Origin: Streptomyces sp. TSRI0281
Lineage (GTDB): Bacteria; Actinomycetota; Actinomycetes; Streptomycetales; Streptomycetaceae
Reading direction: 5' to 3'
Assembly: GCF_001905125.1 (NCBI RefSeq)
Contig: NZ_LWLE01000038.1
Span: forward strand, 151,320-215,319
DNA: 64,000 nucleotides
Below the pieces are notes generated by a model. The model saw only the letters and a program-made list of their open reading frames with translations, was not told the origin of the DNA and did not search any database. Shown here piece by piece: positions 40,330 to 48,926 of the stretch. Both the position numbers and the translations under genes were made by a program. How positions within the stretch are numbered: the first letter of the stretch is position 1; each line of letters opens with the position of its first letter.

Positions 40330-41241
40330 TTAAGGGCCCTCAGGGGCCACTGGTTGGCCGGCCTCGGCCCGGACCGGTCCCATTCTGCCCTGGCCATCCT
40401 CGCCGGACTCCGCCGGGCGTACCGACAACGGGTATACCGGGGGAGTCCCGCCGAATTCCGGACAGACCGCGCGGTGGTCGCACCAGCCGCACAGCTTCGT
40501 CGGACGCGGCCGCCACTCACCCGTCTCCGTCGCCAGTGAGATCGCCTCCCACAGCGCCAGCAGCTTGCGCTCCACCCGCTCCAGGTCGGCCACCACCGGG
40601 TCGTACGTCAGCACGTCACCGCTGCCCAGATAGACCAGCTGGAGCCGCCGCGGCACGACGTCCTTCAGCCGCCAGATCACCAGGGCGTAGAACTTCATCT
40701 GGAACAGGGCACCCTCCGCGTACTCCGGACGCGGTGCCTTGCCCGTCTTGTAGTCGACGATCCGGACCTCACCGGTCGGCGCCACGTCGATCCGGTCGAT
40801 CACCCCGCGCAGCTTCAGCCCGGACGCCAGCTCCGTCTCGACGAACAGCTCCCGCTCGGCGGGCTCCAGACGCGTCGGGTCCTCCAGCGAGAACCAGCGC
40901 TCCACCAGCTGCCCGGCCTCACCCAGCCAGCGCGCCAGCCGCTCGCCCTCCGTGTCCTCGGCGAACAGCTCGGTCAGCTCCGGCTTCGACTCCAGCAACC
41001 GGTCCCACTGGCCGGGAATCAGCGCCTGCGCCCGCGGGGCCGTGCGGTCCGCCGCCGGTGCGTCGAAGAGCCGCTCCAGCACCGCATGCACCAGCGTGCC
41101 CCGGGTAGCCGCCTCACTGGGCTTCTCCGGCAGCTTGTCGATGACCCGGAAGCGGTACAGCAAGGGGCACTGCATGAAATCGCTCGCCCGCGACGGCGAC
41201 AGGGACGAGGGCGGCTGGGGCGGCCGCGGTACGGAGGTCAT
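40330..41241 (-). CDS. RecB/Cas4-type PD-(D/E)XK exonuclease with iron-sulfur cluster
   Basis: 303-residue nuclease. The cysteine C25 in SRASDFMQCPLLYRF and three C-terminal cysteines in LCGWCDHRAVC form a probable 4Fe-4S clasp, as in AddB and Cas4. The active site is visible as RGTLVHAVLERLF (histidine), GVIDRIDV (aspartate) and RIVDYKTGK (aspartate, lysine). It probably cuts single-stranded DNA ends in repair. No Cas genes are nearby. A minus-strand TAGGGT lies seven bases before the ATG without a Shine-Dalgarno, so the mRNA is probably leaderless. It is divergent from the site-2 protease gene. Confidence 0.87.
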   Translation of the reverse strand: MTSVPRPPQPPSSLSPSRASDFMQCPLLYRFRVIDKLPEKPSEAATRGTLVHAVLERLFDAPAADRTAPRAQALIPGQWDRLLESKPELTELFAEDTEGERLARWLGEAGQLVERWFSLEDPTRLEPAERELFVETELASGLKLRGVIDRIDVAPTGEVRIVDYKTGKAPRPEYAEGALFQMKFYALVIWRLKDVVPRRLQLVYLGSGDVLTYDPVVADLERVERKLLALWEAISLATETGEWRPRPTKLCGWCDHRAVCPEFGGTPPVYPLSVRPAESGEDGQGRMGPVRAEAGQPVAPEGP

Positions 41242-41248
41242 GGCTCAG

Positions 41249-41254
41249 ACCCTA
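41249..41254 (-). promoter_or_regulatory. -10 element for leaderless nuclease mRNA
   Basis: TAGGGT on the minus strand lies seven bases before the ATG at 41241. Confidence 0.45.
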
Positions 41255-41346
41255 CGACCCGCCACTGACAGCGAGCGGCATACCATCGACCACAGAGCCT
41301 CGCACACTGCATGATCGTGGCAGACGCCACCGACCGAAGGGACCAC

Positions 41347-42597
41347 GTGGACGAGAGCGGCGACAGCGGGCGGCCGCAGCCCGGCGCAGGGGGAACGGGC
41401 CCCGGCGCCGGACCCGAGAACGGCAAACCGCAACGCCCCGCAGAACCGGGCGGCGGCCTGCTCATGGGCCGCCCCTTCGGAGTGCCCGTATACGTCGCCC
41501 CCAGCTGGTTCGTCGTGGCCGCCCTCATCACCTGGGTCTTCGGCGGCCAGCTCGACCGGGTCCTGCCCGAGCTCGGTGGCCTCCGGTACCTGGTCGCGCT
41601 CTTCTTCGCGATCGCCTTCTACGCCTCCGTACTCGTCCATGAACTGGCCCACACGGTCGCCGCGCTGCGCTACAAGCTCCCGGTCCGCCGTATCCAGCTG
41701 CAGTTCTTCGGCGGCGTCTCGGAGATCGAGAAGGAATCCGAGACCCCCGGCCGCGAATTCGTCCTCGCCTTCGTCGGCCCGCTGCTCTCCCTCGTCCTCG
41801 GCGGTGTGTTCTACCTCGCCATGCAGTTCGTCGAGCCCGGCACCGTCCCCGGCGTCCTGCTCGCCGGACTGATGATCTCCAACCTCATCGTGGCCGCCTT
41901 CAACCTGCTCCCCGGCCTCCCGCTCGACGGCGGCCGGATGCTGCGCGCCGTCGTCTGGAAGATCACCGGCAAGCCCATGAGCGGCACCATCGCCGCCGCC
42001 TGGGTCGGCCGAGGCCTCGCCGTCACCGTCCTCGTCGGCCTCCCGCTCCTCACCCACACCGGAGCCCTCGGCAACGCCACCGACGAGATCAGCGGCATGG
42101 AGACCGTCACCGACGCCCTGCTCGCCGCGATCCTCGCCGGAATCATCTGGACCGGCGCCGGAAACAGCCTGCGCATGGCCCGCCTGCGCGAACATCTCCC
42201 CGACCTGCGCGCCCGCACCCTCACCCGGCGCGCCGTCCCCGTCGAATCGGCCACCCCGCTCTCCGAGGCGCTCCGCCGGGCCAACGAAGCGGGCGCCCGC
42301 GCCCTCGTGGTCGTCGACGGACAGGGCAACCCCAAGGGCGTCGTCCGGGAGGCGGCCATCGTCGGCGTCCCCGAGCACCGCCGCCCCTGGGTCGCCGTCA
42401 GCGGTCTCGCCCAGGACCTCACCGACGGCATGAGGGTCCCCGCCGAACTCGCCGGCGAAGCCCTGCTGGACCGGCTCAAGGCCACCCCGGCCACCGAATA
42501 CCTCGTGGTCGAGGAGACCGGCGAGATCTACGGAGTCCTCTCCACCGTCGACGTCGAACGCGCATTCGTCGCCGCCATGGCCCGCCCCGGCGCCTGA
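41347..42597 (+). CDS. Site-2 protease (M50) with CBS domains
   Basis: 416-residue intramembrane zinc metalloprotease. A disordered Gly/Pro-rich start (about 35 residues) precedes six or so membrane segments. The active site HELAH (H98, E99, H102) and the third ligand region NLLPGLPLDGGRML are intact. Two CBS domains follow (about residues 270-400), the form named after Rip3-type proteins, which are thought to sense nucleotides. Such proteases cut membrane proteins such as anti-sigma factors; the target is unknown. GTG at 41347 has GAAGGG five bases upstream and is preferred to the ATG at 41311. Confidence 0.88.
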   Translation: MDESGDSGRPQPGAGGTGPGAGPENGKPQRPAEPGGGLLMGRPFGVPVYVAPSWFVVAALITWVFGGQLDRVLPELGGLRYLVALFFAIAFYASVLVHELAHTVAALRYKLPVRRIQLQFFGGVSEIEKESETPGREFVLAFVGPLLSLVLGGVFYLAMQFVEPGTVPGVLLAGLMISNLIVAAFNLLPGLPLDGGRMLRAVVWKITGKPMSGTIAAAWVGRGLAVTVLVGLPLLTHTGALGNATDEISGMETVTDALLAAILAGIIWTGAGNSLRMARLREHLPDLRARTLTRRAVPVESATPLSEALRRANEAGARALVVVDGQGNPKGVVREAAIVGVPEHRRPWVAVSGLAQDLTDGMRVPAELAGEALLDRLKATPATEYLVVEETGEIYGVLSTVDVERAFVAAMARPGA

Positions 42598-42658
42598 CCC
42601 GGCGGCGGGGCCCGGCCACCGCAGCCGCCGGCGCGGTCGGCGCCCCGGGAAACACCGG

Positions 42659-42664
42659 TACGCT
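42659..42664 (+). promoter_or_regulatory. -10 element for leaderless trmI mRNA
   Basis: TACGCT lies six bases before the ATG at 42671. Confidence 0.5.
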
Positions 42665-42670
42665 GGTCAC

Positions 42671-43579
42671 ATGTCTGAACCGACCGGTGCCGCCCGCCGA
42701 CGTGGGCCCTTCAAGGTCGGGGACCAGGTCCAGCTCACCGACCCCAAGGGACGCCACTACACCTTCACGCTCGAAGCCGGAAAGAATTTCCACACCCACA
42801 AGGGTTCTTTCCCGCACGACGAGCTGATCGGTGCTCCCGAGGGCAGTGTTGTCCGTACCACGGGAAACGTCGCCTATCTCGCGCTGCGCCCCCTGCTCCC
42901 CGACTTCGTCCTGTCCATGCCCCGCGGCGCCGCCGTGGTCTACCCCAAGGACGCGGGCCAGATCCTGGCCTTCGCCGACATCTTCCCCGGCGCCCGTGTC
43001 GTGGAGGCAGGCGTGGGGTCGGGCGCGCTGAGCACCTTCCTGCTCCGGGCCATCGGCGAGCAGGGCATGCTGCACTCCTACGAGCGCCGCGAAGACTTCG
43101 CCGAGATCGCCCAGCAGAACGTCGAGCGCTACTTCGGCTCCCCGCACCCCGCCTGGCAGCTCACCATCGGTGACCTTCAGGACAACCTCTCCGACACCGA
43201 GGTCGACCGCGTCGTCCTGGACATGCTCGCTCCCTGGGAGTGCCTGGAAGCCGTGTCCAAGGCGCTCGTGCCCGGTGGCATCCTCTGCGCGTACGTCGCG
43301 ACCACCACCCAGCTCTCGCGGACCGTCGAGTCCATCCGTGAGATCGGCTGCTTCGCCGAGCCGCAGCCCTGGGAGTCGATGATCCGCAACTGGCACGTCG
43401 AGGGTCTGGCCGTCCGCCCCGACCACCGGATGATCGGTCACACCGGCTTCCTCGTCACCGCCCGCCGCCTCGCGGACGGCGTCGAGGCCCCGCTGCGCCG
43501 CCGCCGCCCGTCCAAGGGCGCCTACGGCGACGACTACGACGGACCCGGCAGCCAGAGCGGTTCCGCCACCCGCGGCTGA
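42671..43579 (+). CDS. trmI: tRNA (adenine-58-N1)-methyltransferase
   Basis: 302-residue class I SAM methyltransferase that makes 1-methyladenosine 58 in the tRNA T loop. An N-terminal beta-barrel (GPFKVGDQVQLTDPKGRHYTFTL and HTHKGSFPHDELIG) precedes the methyltransferase domain, with the SAM loop VVEAGVGSGALSTFLLRA. VVLDMLAPWECLE supplies the catalytic region. The C terminus is basic and disordered. In several actinobacteria trmI lies close upstream of arc and the proteasome genes, as here. Translation is probably leaderless. Confidence 0.92.
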   Translation: MSEPTGAARRRGPFKVGDQVQLTDPKGRHYTFTLEAGKNFHTHKGSFPHDELIGAPEGSVVRTTGNVAYLALRPLLPDFVLSMPRGAAVVYPKDAGQILAFADIFPGARVVEAGVGSGALSTFLLRAIGEQGMLHSYERREDFAEIAQQNVERYFGSPHPAWQLTIGDLQDNLSDTEVDRVVLDMLAPWECLEAVSKALVPGGILCAYVATTTQLSRTVESIREIGCFAEPQPWESMIRNWHVEGLAVRPDHRMIGHTGFLVTARRLADGVEAPLRRRRPSKGAYGDDYDGPGSQSGSATRG

Positions 43580-43595
43580 CCCCGTACAACGCACC

Positions 43596-43650
43596 GGCGC
43601 CGCCGCGCAGTTGCCCGGACCGACCCGGGAACTGCGCGGCGGCGCCTTTT
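43596..43650 (+). terminator. Terminator after trmI
   Basis: A long GC stem starting GGCGCCGCCGCGCAGTT pairs with its complement ending GGCGCC at 43646 and is followed by TTTT. It begins 17 bases after the trmI stop. Confidence 0.8.
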
Positions 43651-43829
43651 CGTTGCGGTGGGGGACGGACGTACACCCGTGGGAACCGGCACCTGTGGGA
43701 ACCGGCACCCACCCCGCTGTTCCCACGCCGTGTGAGGTGTGGCACGATGCTGGCCACCCCCGCCCGCCGACGCCCATCCGGCACGGCCTTCCCCCCCCGG
43801 CTCCCCAGGAACCACAGGAGACATACCGC

Positions 43830-44420
43830 GTGCAGACCTCCGAGCTCCCGGACCTCGCGCACACCGACACCAAGCCGGTGCACTGGCTCGCCACGGCCGC
43901 GGCCATGGCCGCCGTCGTCGCCGGGGCGGGACTGCTCCAGCCCGGCTCGGCCACCGCCACCGCCACCGCCACGGCGTCGGAGCACCGCAGTACCGCCCAG
44001 CACGGCACCGCGCCCGTCCCGGCCCCGGACCCGGCGACGGCGTCCTTCCCGCTGGACTGCGGCAGTGCCGGGCGCACGGTGGCCAAGCAGGCCCCCGGAG
44101 ACCTCGACGGGGACGGCAGACCGGAAACGGTGGCGGTCGTCCACTGCGCGGCCGGCTCCGGTACCCCGCCCAGCGGCGTCTACGTCCTCACACAGAGGAG
44201 CGGGGCCGCGTCCAGGGTCGTGGCGACCCTGGTGGACCCCGCCCAGAAGATGACGGTCGGCGACTTCGCCGTACGTGACGGCGTCGTCTCGGCGACCCTG
44301 CTCGGCTACTCCTCGATCGATGTCCCGCGCTGCTGCCCCGACCGGCGGGAGAACGTCACCTGGCACTGGAAGGGCAACGCCTTCGTCCGTTCCACGGGCG
44401 ACCTCGCACGGAGTGCCTGA
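43830..44420 (+). CDS. Secreted or membrane-anchored hypothetical protein
   Basis: 196-residue protein. After about 18 polar residues a single hydrophobic segment (WLATAAAMAAVVAGAGLL) acts as signal anchor, followed by a threonine/alanine-rich stretch. The external domain begins FPLDCGSAGRTVAKQAPGDLDGDGRPETVAVVHC, whose DLDGDGRPE segment resembles FG-GAP calcium-binding repeats. Four cysteines in the external part could form disulfides. No function is assigned. GTG at 43830 has AGGAG upstream at the long end of normal spacing. It is convergent with the ferredoxin gene, four bases apart. Confidence 0.72.
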   Translation: MQTSELPDLAHTDTKPVHWLATAAAMAAVVAGAGLLQPGSATATATATASEHRSTAQHGTAPVPAPDPATASFPLDCGSAGRTVAKQAPGDLDGDGRPETVAVVHCAAGSGTPPSGVYVLTQRSGAASRVVATLVDPAQKMTVGDFAVRDGVVSATLLGYSSIDVPRCCPDRRENVTWHWKGNAFVRSTGDLARSA

Positions 44421-44424
44421 ACGG

Positions 44425-44736
44425 TTACTGCGCGTCCGGTCCGTAGACCTCGACGCTGTCCGAAACGCGACGGACATGAATGCAGTCGCCGGGGCACTCC
44501 TTGGCCGAGTCCACGATGTCCTGGAGGAGCGGCAGCGGCACCGGCGTTGTGGCGCCCTTGTCCTGCAACAGCTCGTCGTCCCCGCTCTTCACGTACGCCA
44601 GACCGTCGATGTCCAGCTCGAAGACCTCAGGTGCGTATTGCACACAGATGCCGTCGCCCGTGCAGAGGTCCTGGTCGATCCAGACCTCCAGGTCCTGCGT
44701 GTCACTGTCGCCCGACGCGTCCTGCTGCACGGTCAT
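44425..44736 (-). CDS. Ferredoxin of the 3Fe-4S type
   Basis: 103-residue electron carrier. The cluster motif CTGDGIC (the second cysteine of the usual set replaced by aspartate) plus a distant CPGDCI indicates a single 3Fe-4S cluster, as in ferredoxins that serve cytochromes P450. The first 22 residues are acidic and glutamine rich. ATG at 44736 follows AGGA. No P450 or reductase is nearby; it is divergent from arc with a 241-base gap, a neighbourhood that is kept in other Streptomyces as I recall it. Confidence 0.85.
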   Translation of the reverse strand: MTVQQDASGDSDTQDLEVWIDQDLCTGDGICVQYAPEVFELDIDGLAYVKSGDDELLQDKGATTPVPLPLLQDIVDSAKECPGDCIHVRRVSDSVEVYGPDAQ

Positions 44737-44933
44737 GTGTCCTGCCGTTCCCTGCGTATCTGAACCAATTGGAGCCAGCCCTGACGGGTGTTGAACGCTT
44801 CGACGATACAACCGGCCGCTTTCCGATGCTCAAGGGTGGGTATTCCCTTGTCGTGAGGGAGAGCGCAAGGGTGAAGATCGGACACGTCCCGGAGTCTTTG
44901 TGATCTAGGGGTTTCAATCATCACCCACCCAGG

Positions 44934-44939
44934 TAGGGT
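44934..44939 (+). promoter_or_regulatory. Candidate -10 element of arc
   Basis: TAGGGT lies 38 bases before the arc start codon; no confident -35 was identified. Confidence 0.4.
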
Positions 44940-44977
44940 CAGGAAGCGTCCAGCTCCCCATGGAGGAGGTGAGGACC

Positions 44978-46744
44978 GTGGCAGCCCACGACGACGACAT
45001 CAACCGCGGCAACCGGCCCGGGCGAGGGTCAGAAGACCCAGCCGGCCAGGTCGCCTATCTCGAGCAGGAAATCGCCGTCCTGCGACGTAAGCTCGCCGAC
45101 TCTCCGCGTCATACGAGGATTCTCGAAGAGCGGATCGTCGAGTTCCAGACGAACCTCGCAGGCGTGTCCGCACAGAACGAGCGGCTCGCCAATACGCTCC
45201 GCGAGGCCCGCGACCAGATCGTGGCCCTCAAGGAGGAGGTCGACCGGCTCGCACAGCCGCCGGCCGGCTTCGGGGTCTTCCTGCAAGCGAACGAGGACGG
45301 TACGAGCGACATCTTCACCGGGGGTCGCAAGCTCCGGGTGAACGTGAGCCCCAGCGTCGAGCTCGAAGACCTCCGGCGAGGCCAGGAGGTCATGCTCAAC
45401 GAAGCGCTCAATGTGGTCGAGGCCATGGCGTACGAGCGCGCGGGCGACATCGTCACCCTCAAGGAGATCCTTGAGGACGGCGAACGGGCCCTGGTGGTCG
45501 GGCACACCGACGAGGAGCGGGTGGTGCGGCTCGCCGAGCCCTTGCTGGACATCACCATCCGCCCCGGCGACGCCCTTCTGCTGGAGCCGAGGTCCGGCTA
45601 TGTCTACGAGGTGGTCCCCAAGAGCGAGGTCGAGGAGCTCGTCCTCGAAGAGGTCCCGGACATCGACTACGACAAGATCGGCGGTCTGGGCGACCAGATC
45701 GAGCTGATCCGCGACGCGGTCGAGCTTCCGTACCTGCACCCCGACCTCTTCCGGGAGCACGAACTGCGGCCACCGAAGGGCATCCTGCTCTACGGCCCGC
45801 CCGGCTGCGGCAAGACTCTTATCGCCAAGGCCGTGGCCAACTCGCTCGCCAAGAAGGTCGCCGAGGTCACCGGACAGCCCACGGGGAAGAGCTACTTCCT
45901 CAATATCAAGGGCCCCGAGCTCCTCAACAAGTACGTCGGCGAGACCGAGCGGCATATCCGCCTCGTCTTCCAGCGTGCCCGGGAGAAGGCGAGCGAGGGT
46001 ACCCCCGTCATCGTCTTCTTCGACGAGATGGAATCCCTCTTCCGCACCCGCGGCAGCGGCGTCAGCTCGGACGTGGAGAACACCATCGTCCCCCAGCTGC
46101 TCGCCGAGATCGACGGGGTGGAGGGCCTGGAGAACGTCATCGTCATCGGCGCCTCCAACCGCGAGGACATGATCGACCCCGCCATCCTGCGACCCGGCCG
46201 CCTCGATGTGAAGATCAAGATCGAGCGTCCGGACGCCGAGGCCGCGAAGGACATCTTCGCGAAGTACCTGACCCCGTCCCTCCCGCTGCACGCCGACGAT
46301 CTGGCCGAGCACACCGGCTCCAAGCCGGCTGCCGCCCACGCCATGATCCAGTCCGTCGTGGAGCGGATGTACACGGAGTCCGAGGAGAACCGCTTCCTCG
46401 AGGTCACGTACGCCAATGGCGACAAGGAAGTCCTGTACTTCAAGGACTTCAACTCCGGCGCGATGATTCAGAACATCGTCGACCGGGCAAAGAAAATGGC
46501 CATCAAGGCATTCCTCGAACAAGGCCAGAAGGGCCTTCGCGTCTCCCATCTCCTCCAGGCATGTGTGGATGAGTTCAAGGAGAACGAGGACCTTCCGAAC
46601 ACCACCAACCCGGACGACTGGGCCAGGATCTCCGGCAAGAAGGGTGAGCGGATCGTCTTCATCCGCACACTCGTCACCGGAAAGCAGGGCGCGGACACCG
46701 GCCGGTCCATCGACACGGTGGCGAATACCGGGCAGTACCTGTAG
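44978..46744 (+). CDS. arc: Proteasome-activating AAA ATPase ARC (Mpa)
   Basis: 588-residue ring ATPase that captures pupylated proteins, unfolds them with ATP and feeds them to the 20S core. An N-terminal coiled coil (about residues 25-85, AYLEQEIAVLRRKLADS...) binds Pup, two OB folds follow, then the AAA module with GPPGCGKT, VIVFFDEMES and a sensor region GASNREDMIDPAILRPGRLD. The last residues NTGQYL are the proteasome-docking tail. GTG at 44978 lies after a strong GGAGGAGGTGAGG; the ATG inside that purine stretch (44960) is not used. It is first in the arc-dop-pup-prcBA series. Confidence 0.96.
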   Translation: MAAHDDDINRGNRPGRGSEDPAGQVAYLEQEIAVLRRKLADSPRHTRILEERIVEFQTNLAGVSAQNERLANTLREARDQIVALKEEVDRLAQPPAGFGVFLQANEDGTSDIFTGGRKLRVNVSPSVELEDLRRGQEVMLNEALNVVEAMAYERAGDIVTLKEILEDGERALVVGHTDEERVVRLAEPLLDITIRPGDALLLEPRSGYVYEVVPKSEVEELVLEEVPDIDYDKIGGLGDQIELIRDAVELPYLHPDLFREHELRPPKGILLYGPPGCGKTLIAKAVANSLAKKVAEVTGQPTGKSYFLNIKGPELLNKYVGETERHIRLVFQRAREKASEGTPVIVFFDEMESLFRTRGSGVSSDVENTIVPQLLAEIDGVEGLENVIVIGASNREDMIDPAILRPGRLDVKIKIERPDAEAAKDIFAKYLTPSLPLHADDLAEHTGSKPAAAHAMIQSVVERMYTESEENRFLEVTYANGDKEVLYFKDFNSGAMIQNIVDRAKKMAIKAFLEQGQKGLRVSHLLQACVDEFKENEDLPNTTNPDDWARISGKKGERIVFIRTLVTGKQGADTGRSIDTVANTGQYL

Positions 46745-46752
46745 TGAGCGGT

Positions 46753-46789
46753 CCGGCTGCGGACGCCCGGTTCGGGCGTCCGCAGCCGG
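46753..46789 (+). terminator. Hairpin after arc
   Basis: CCGGCTGCGGACGCCCG and CGGGCGTCCGCAGCCGG form a 17-bp stem with a three-base loop, nine bases after the arc stop. Confidence 0.78.
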
Positions 46790-46980
46790 TTGCTTTCCGA
46801 CCGTCACGACCCGGCCGGAACAATGACGTAATTGATCTCCCCACCGGCGCAGAGGCGCTCTAGGCTCTGCGGTACCGCCGAGTCGCGCAGTGCGGTGACG
46901 GGCACCGCATACGCACCGGACAAGCAGCGGTACTTGAGCGTCGCCCCCGCAGGGGAGCGGCGCCGGGCAAGGAGGGCCGC

Positions 46981-48492
46981 ATGACCGTACGGCGAGTAAT
47001 GGGCATCGAGACGGAGTACGGAATCTCCGTCCCCGGCCACCCCAACGCCAATGCCATGCTCACCTCGTCCCAGATCGTCAACGCCTACGCGGCGGCGATG
47101 CACCGGGCGCGCCGCGCCCGCTGGGACTTCGAGGAGGAGAATCCGCTGCGCGACGCGCGAGGCTTCGACCTCGCCCGTGAAACCGCCGACTCCAGCCAGC
47201 TCACCGACGAGGACATCGGCCTCGCCAATGTGATCCTCACCAACGGTGCCCGGCTGTACGTCGACCACGCGCACCCCGAATACAGCTCACCCGAGATCAC
47301 CAACCCACGCGACGCGGTGCTGTGGGACAAGGCCGGCGAGCGCATCATGGCCGAGGCCGCCGAGCGGGCGGCCGCGATCCCCGGTGCCCAGCCGATCCAC
47401 CTCTACAAGAACAACACCGACAACAAGGGCGCCTCCTACGGCACCCACGAGAACTACCTGATGCACCGGGAGACCCCGTTCTCGGACATCGTGCGCCACC
47501 TGACCCCGTTCTTCGTCTCCCGGCAGGTCGTCACAGGCGCGGGCCGGGTCGGCATCGGCCAGGACGGTCACGAACACGGCTTCCAGATCAGCCAGCGCTC
47601 GGACTACTTCGAGGTCGAGGTGGGCCTGGAGACCACGCTCAAGCGCCCCATCATCAACACCCGGGACGAGCCCCATTCGGACGCGGAGAAGTACCGCCGG
47701 CTCCATGTGATCATCGGTGACGCGAATCTCTCGGAGATCTCGACCTATCTGAAGCTCGGCACCACGGCCCTGGTCCTCTCCATGATCGAGGACGGCTTCA
47801 TCAACGTCGACCTCGCCGTCGACCAGCCCGTACGGACCCTGCACCAGGTCTCGCACGACCCCACCCTGAAGCAGCTCATCACGCTCCGCAGCGGCCGGAC
47901 GCTCACCGCTGTCCAGCTGCAGATGGAGTATTTCGAACTGGGCCGCAAGTACGTCGAGGAACGCTACGGCGCCGACGCGGACGAGCAGACCAAGGACGTC
48001 CTGCTCCGCTGGGAGGACACCCTCAACCGGCTGGAGAACGATCCGATGAGCCTGGCCGGGGAGCTGGACTGGATCGCGAAGCGGGAGCTCATGGAGGGCT
48101 ACCGCCGCCGCGACGGCCTGGACTGGGACGCGCCGCGCCTGCACCTGGTGGACCTCCAGTACGCCGACGTACGGGCGGACAAGGGGCTCTACAACCGCCT
48201 GGCGGCCCGCGGCAGGATGAAGCGCCTGCTGGACGAGGACGAGGTCACCCGGGCCCGCACGAAGCCCCCCGAGGACACCAGGGCCTATTTCCGGGGCCGC
48301 TGCCTGGAGCAGTACGCGGACGACGTCGCCGCGGCCTCCTGGGACTCGGTCATCTTCGACCTGCCGGATCGTGACTCGCTGCAACGGGTGCCCACCATGG
48401 AGCCGCTGCGCGGCACCCGCGAACACGTCAAGGACCTCCTGGACCGGTGCCGCACGGCGGAGGAGCTGGTCCGGGTGCTGTCGGGCGGCTGA
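46981..48492 (+). CDS. dop: Deamidase/depupylase Dop
   Basis: 503-residue carboxylate-amine ligase-fold enzyme. It converts the C-terminal glutamine of Pup to glutamate and also removes Pup from proteins. The metal/ATP strand is MGIETEYGISVPG near residue 8, the nucleophile aspartate region is SSPEITNPRDAVLWDKA, and HLYKNNTDNKGASYGTHENYL is shared with PafA. The Dop-specific loop present after residue 40 distinguishes it from PafA. ATG at 46981 has AAGGAGGG six bases upstream. A strong hairpin separates it from arc, so it probably has its own promoter. Confidence 0.95.
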   Translation: MTVRRVMGIETEYGISVPGHPNANAMLTSSQIVNAYAAAMHRARRARWDFEEENPLRDARGFDLARETADSSQLTDEDIGLANVILTNGARLYVDHAHPEYSSPEITNPRDAVLWDKAGERIMAEAAERAAAIPGAQPIHLYKNNTDNKGASYGTHENYLMHRETPFSDIVRHLTPFFVSRQVVTGAGRVGIGQDGHEHGFQISQRSDYFEVEVGLETTLKRPIINTRDEPHSDAEKYRRLHVIIGDANLSEISTYLKLGTTALVLSMIEDGFINVDLAVDQPVRTLHQVSHDPTLKQLITLRSGRTLTAVQLQMEYFELGRKYVEERYGADADEQTKDVLLRWEDTLNRLENDPMSLAGELDWIAKRELMEGYRRRDGLDWDAPRLHLVDLQYADVRADKGLYNRLAARGRMKRLLDEDEVTRARTKPPEDTRAYFRGRCLEQYADDVAAASWDSVIFDLPDRDSLQRVPTMEPLRGTREHVKDLLDRCRTAEELVRVLSGG

Positions 48493-48570
48493 AAGGCCGC
48501 TCGGCTGGGAATCAATCAGATGACCTCCGGACGTTGAGACAAGTACCGGGCCAATGTCGGACCCCATGGG

Positions 48571-48576
48571 TAGGGT
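48571..48576 (+). promoter_or_regulatory. Candidate -10 element of pup
   Basis: TAGGGT lies 36 bases before the pup start codon, leaving room for a short leader with the GGGGTGAG ribosome site. Confidence 0.45.
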
Positions 48577-48612
48577 CTGATCAAGTGCTTCGAACCGAGC
48601 GGGGTGAGCTAC

Positions 48613-48831
48613 ATGGCGACCAAGGACACCGGCGGCGGACAGCAGAAGGCGACGCGCTCCACCGAGGAGGCCGAGGAGCAGGCGCAGGACGCGCAGGCGT
48701 CCGAGGACCTCAAGGAGCGCCAGGAGAAGCTGAGCGATGACGTCGACTCGGTACTGGACGAGATCGATGACGTCCTCGAAGAGAACGCCGAGGACTTCGT
48801 CAGGTCTTTTGTTCAAAAGGGTGGACAGTAG
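48613..48831 (+). CDS. pup: Prokaryotic ubiquitin-like protein Pup
   Basis: 72-residue, mostly disordered acidic protein modifier. It ends FVQKGGQ; the final glutamine is deamidated by Dop so that PafA can link it to lysines of target proteins. The conserved C-terminal half (DDVDSVLDEIDDVLEENAEDFVRSF) forms the helix bound by the ARC coiled coil. The ATG at 48613 gives the usual MATKDTGGGQQ start; an ATG three codons earlier is possible but worse spaced. Two stem-loops lie directly downstream. Confidence 0.97.
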   Translation: MATKDTGGGQQKATRSTEEAEEQAQDAQASEDLKERQEKLSDDVDSVLDEIDDVLEENAEDFVRSFVQKGGQ

Positions 48832-48845
48832 TTCACGGATGTGAA

Positions 48846-48867
48846 CGCCCGGAAGTGAACCCGGGCG
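48846..48867 (+). terminator. Small stem-loop after pup
   Basis: CGCCCGG and CCGGGCG pair around an eight-base loop, 14 bases after the pup stop. Possible partial terminator. Confidence 0.5.
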
Positions 48868-48887
48868 CTCGCGGTGCACGGGGAGGC

Positions 48888-48926
48888 GGGGTGACGGCTT
48901 GCACGACGGAGGTGAGCCGTCACCCC
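48888..48926 (+). promoter_or_regulatory. Stem-loop that buries the start codon of the downstream small gene
   Basis: GGGGTGACGGCT (48888-48899) and AGCCGTCACCCC (48915-48926) are perfectly complementary over 12 bp. The GTG at 48891 lies in the stem, and the loop holds a GGAGG. It may act as attenuator between pup and prcBA, or control translation of the small gene. Confidence 0.55.

Noticed and set aside
40330..41241. Cas4-like Fe-S nuclease considered as a CRISPR adaptation gene
   Set aside because: No cas1, cas2 or array in the window; stand-alone RecB-like nucleases of this kind are common in actinobacteria.
44737..44977. Short frames in the ferredoxin/arc divergent gap
   Set aside because: No ribosome sites and no coding bias; treated as promoter region.
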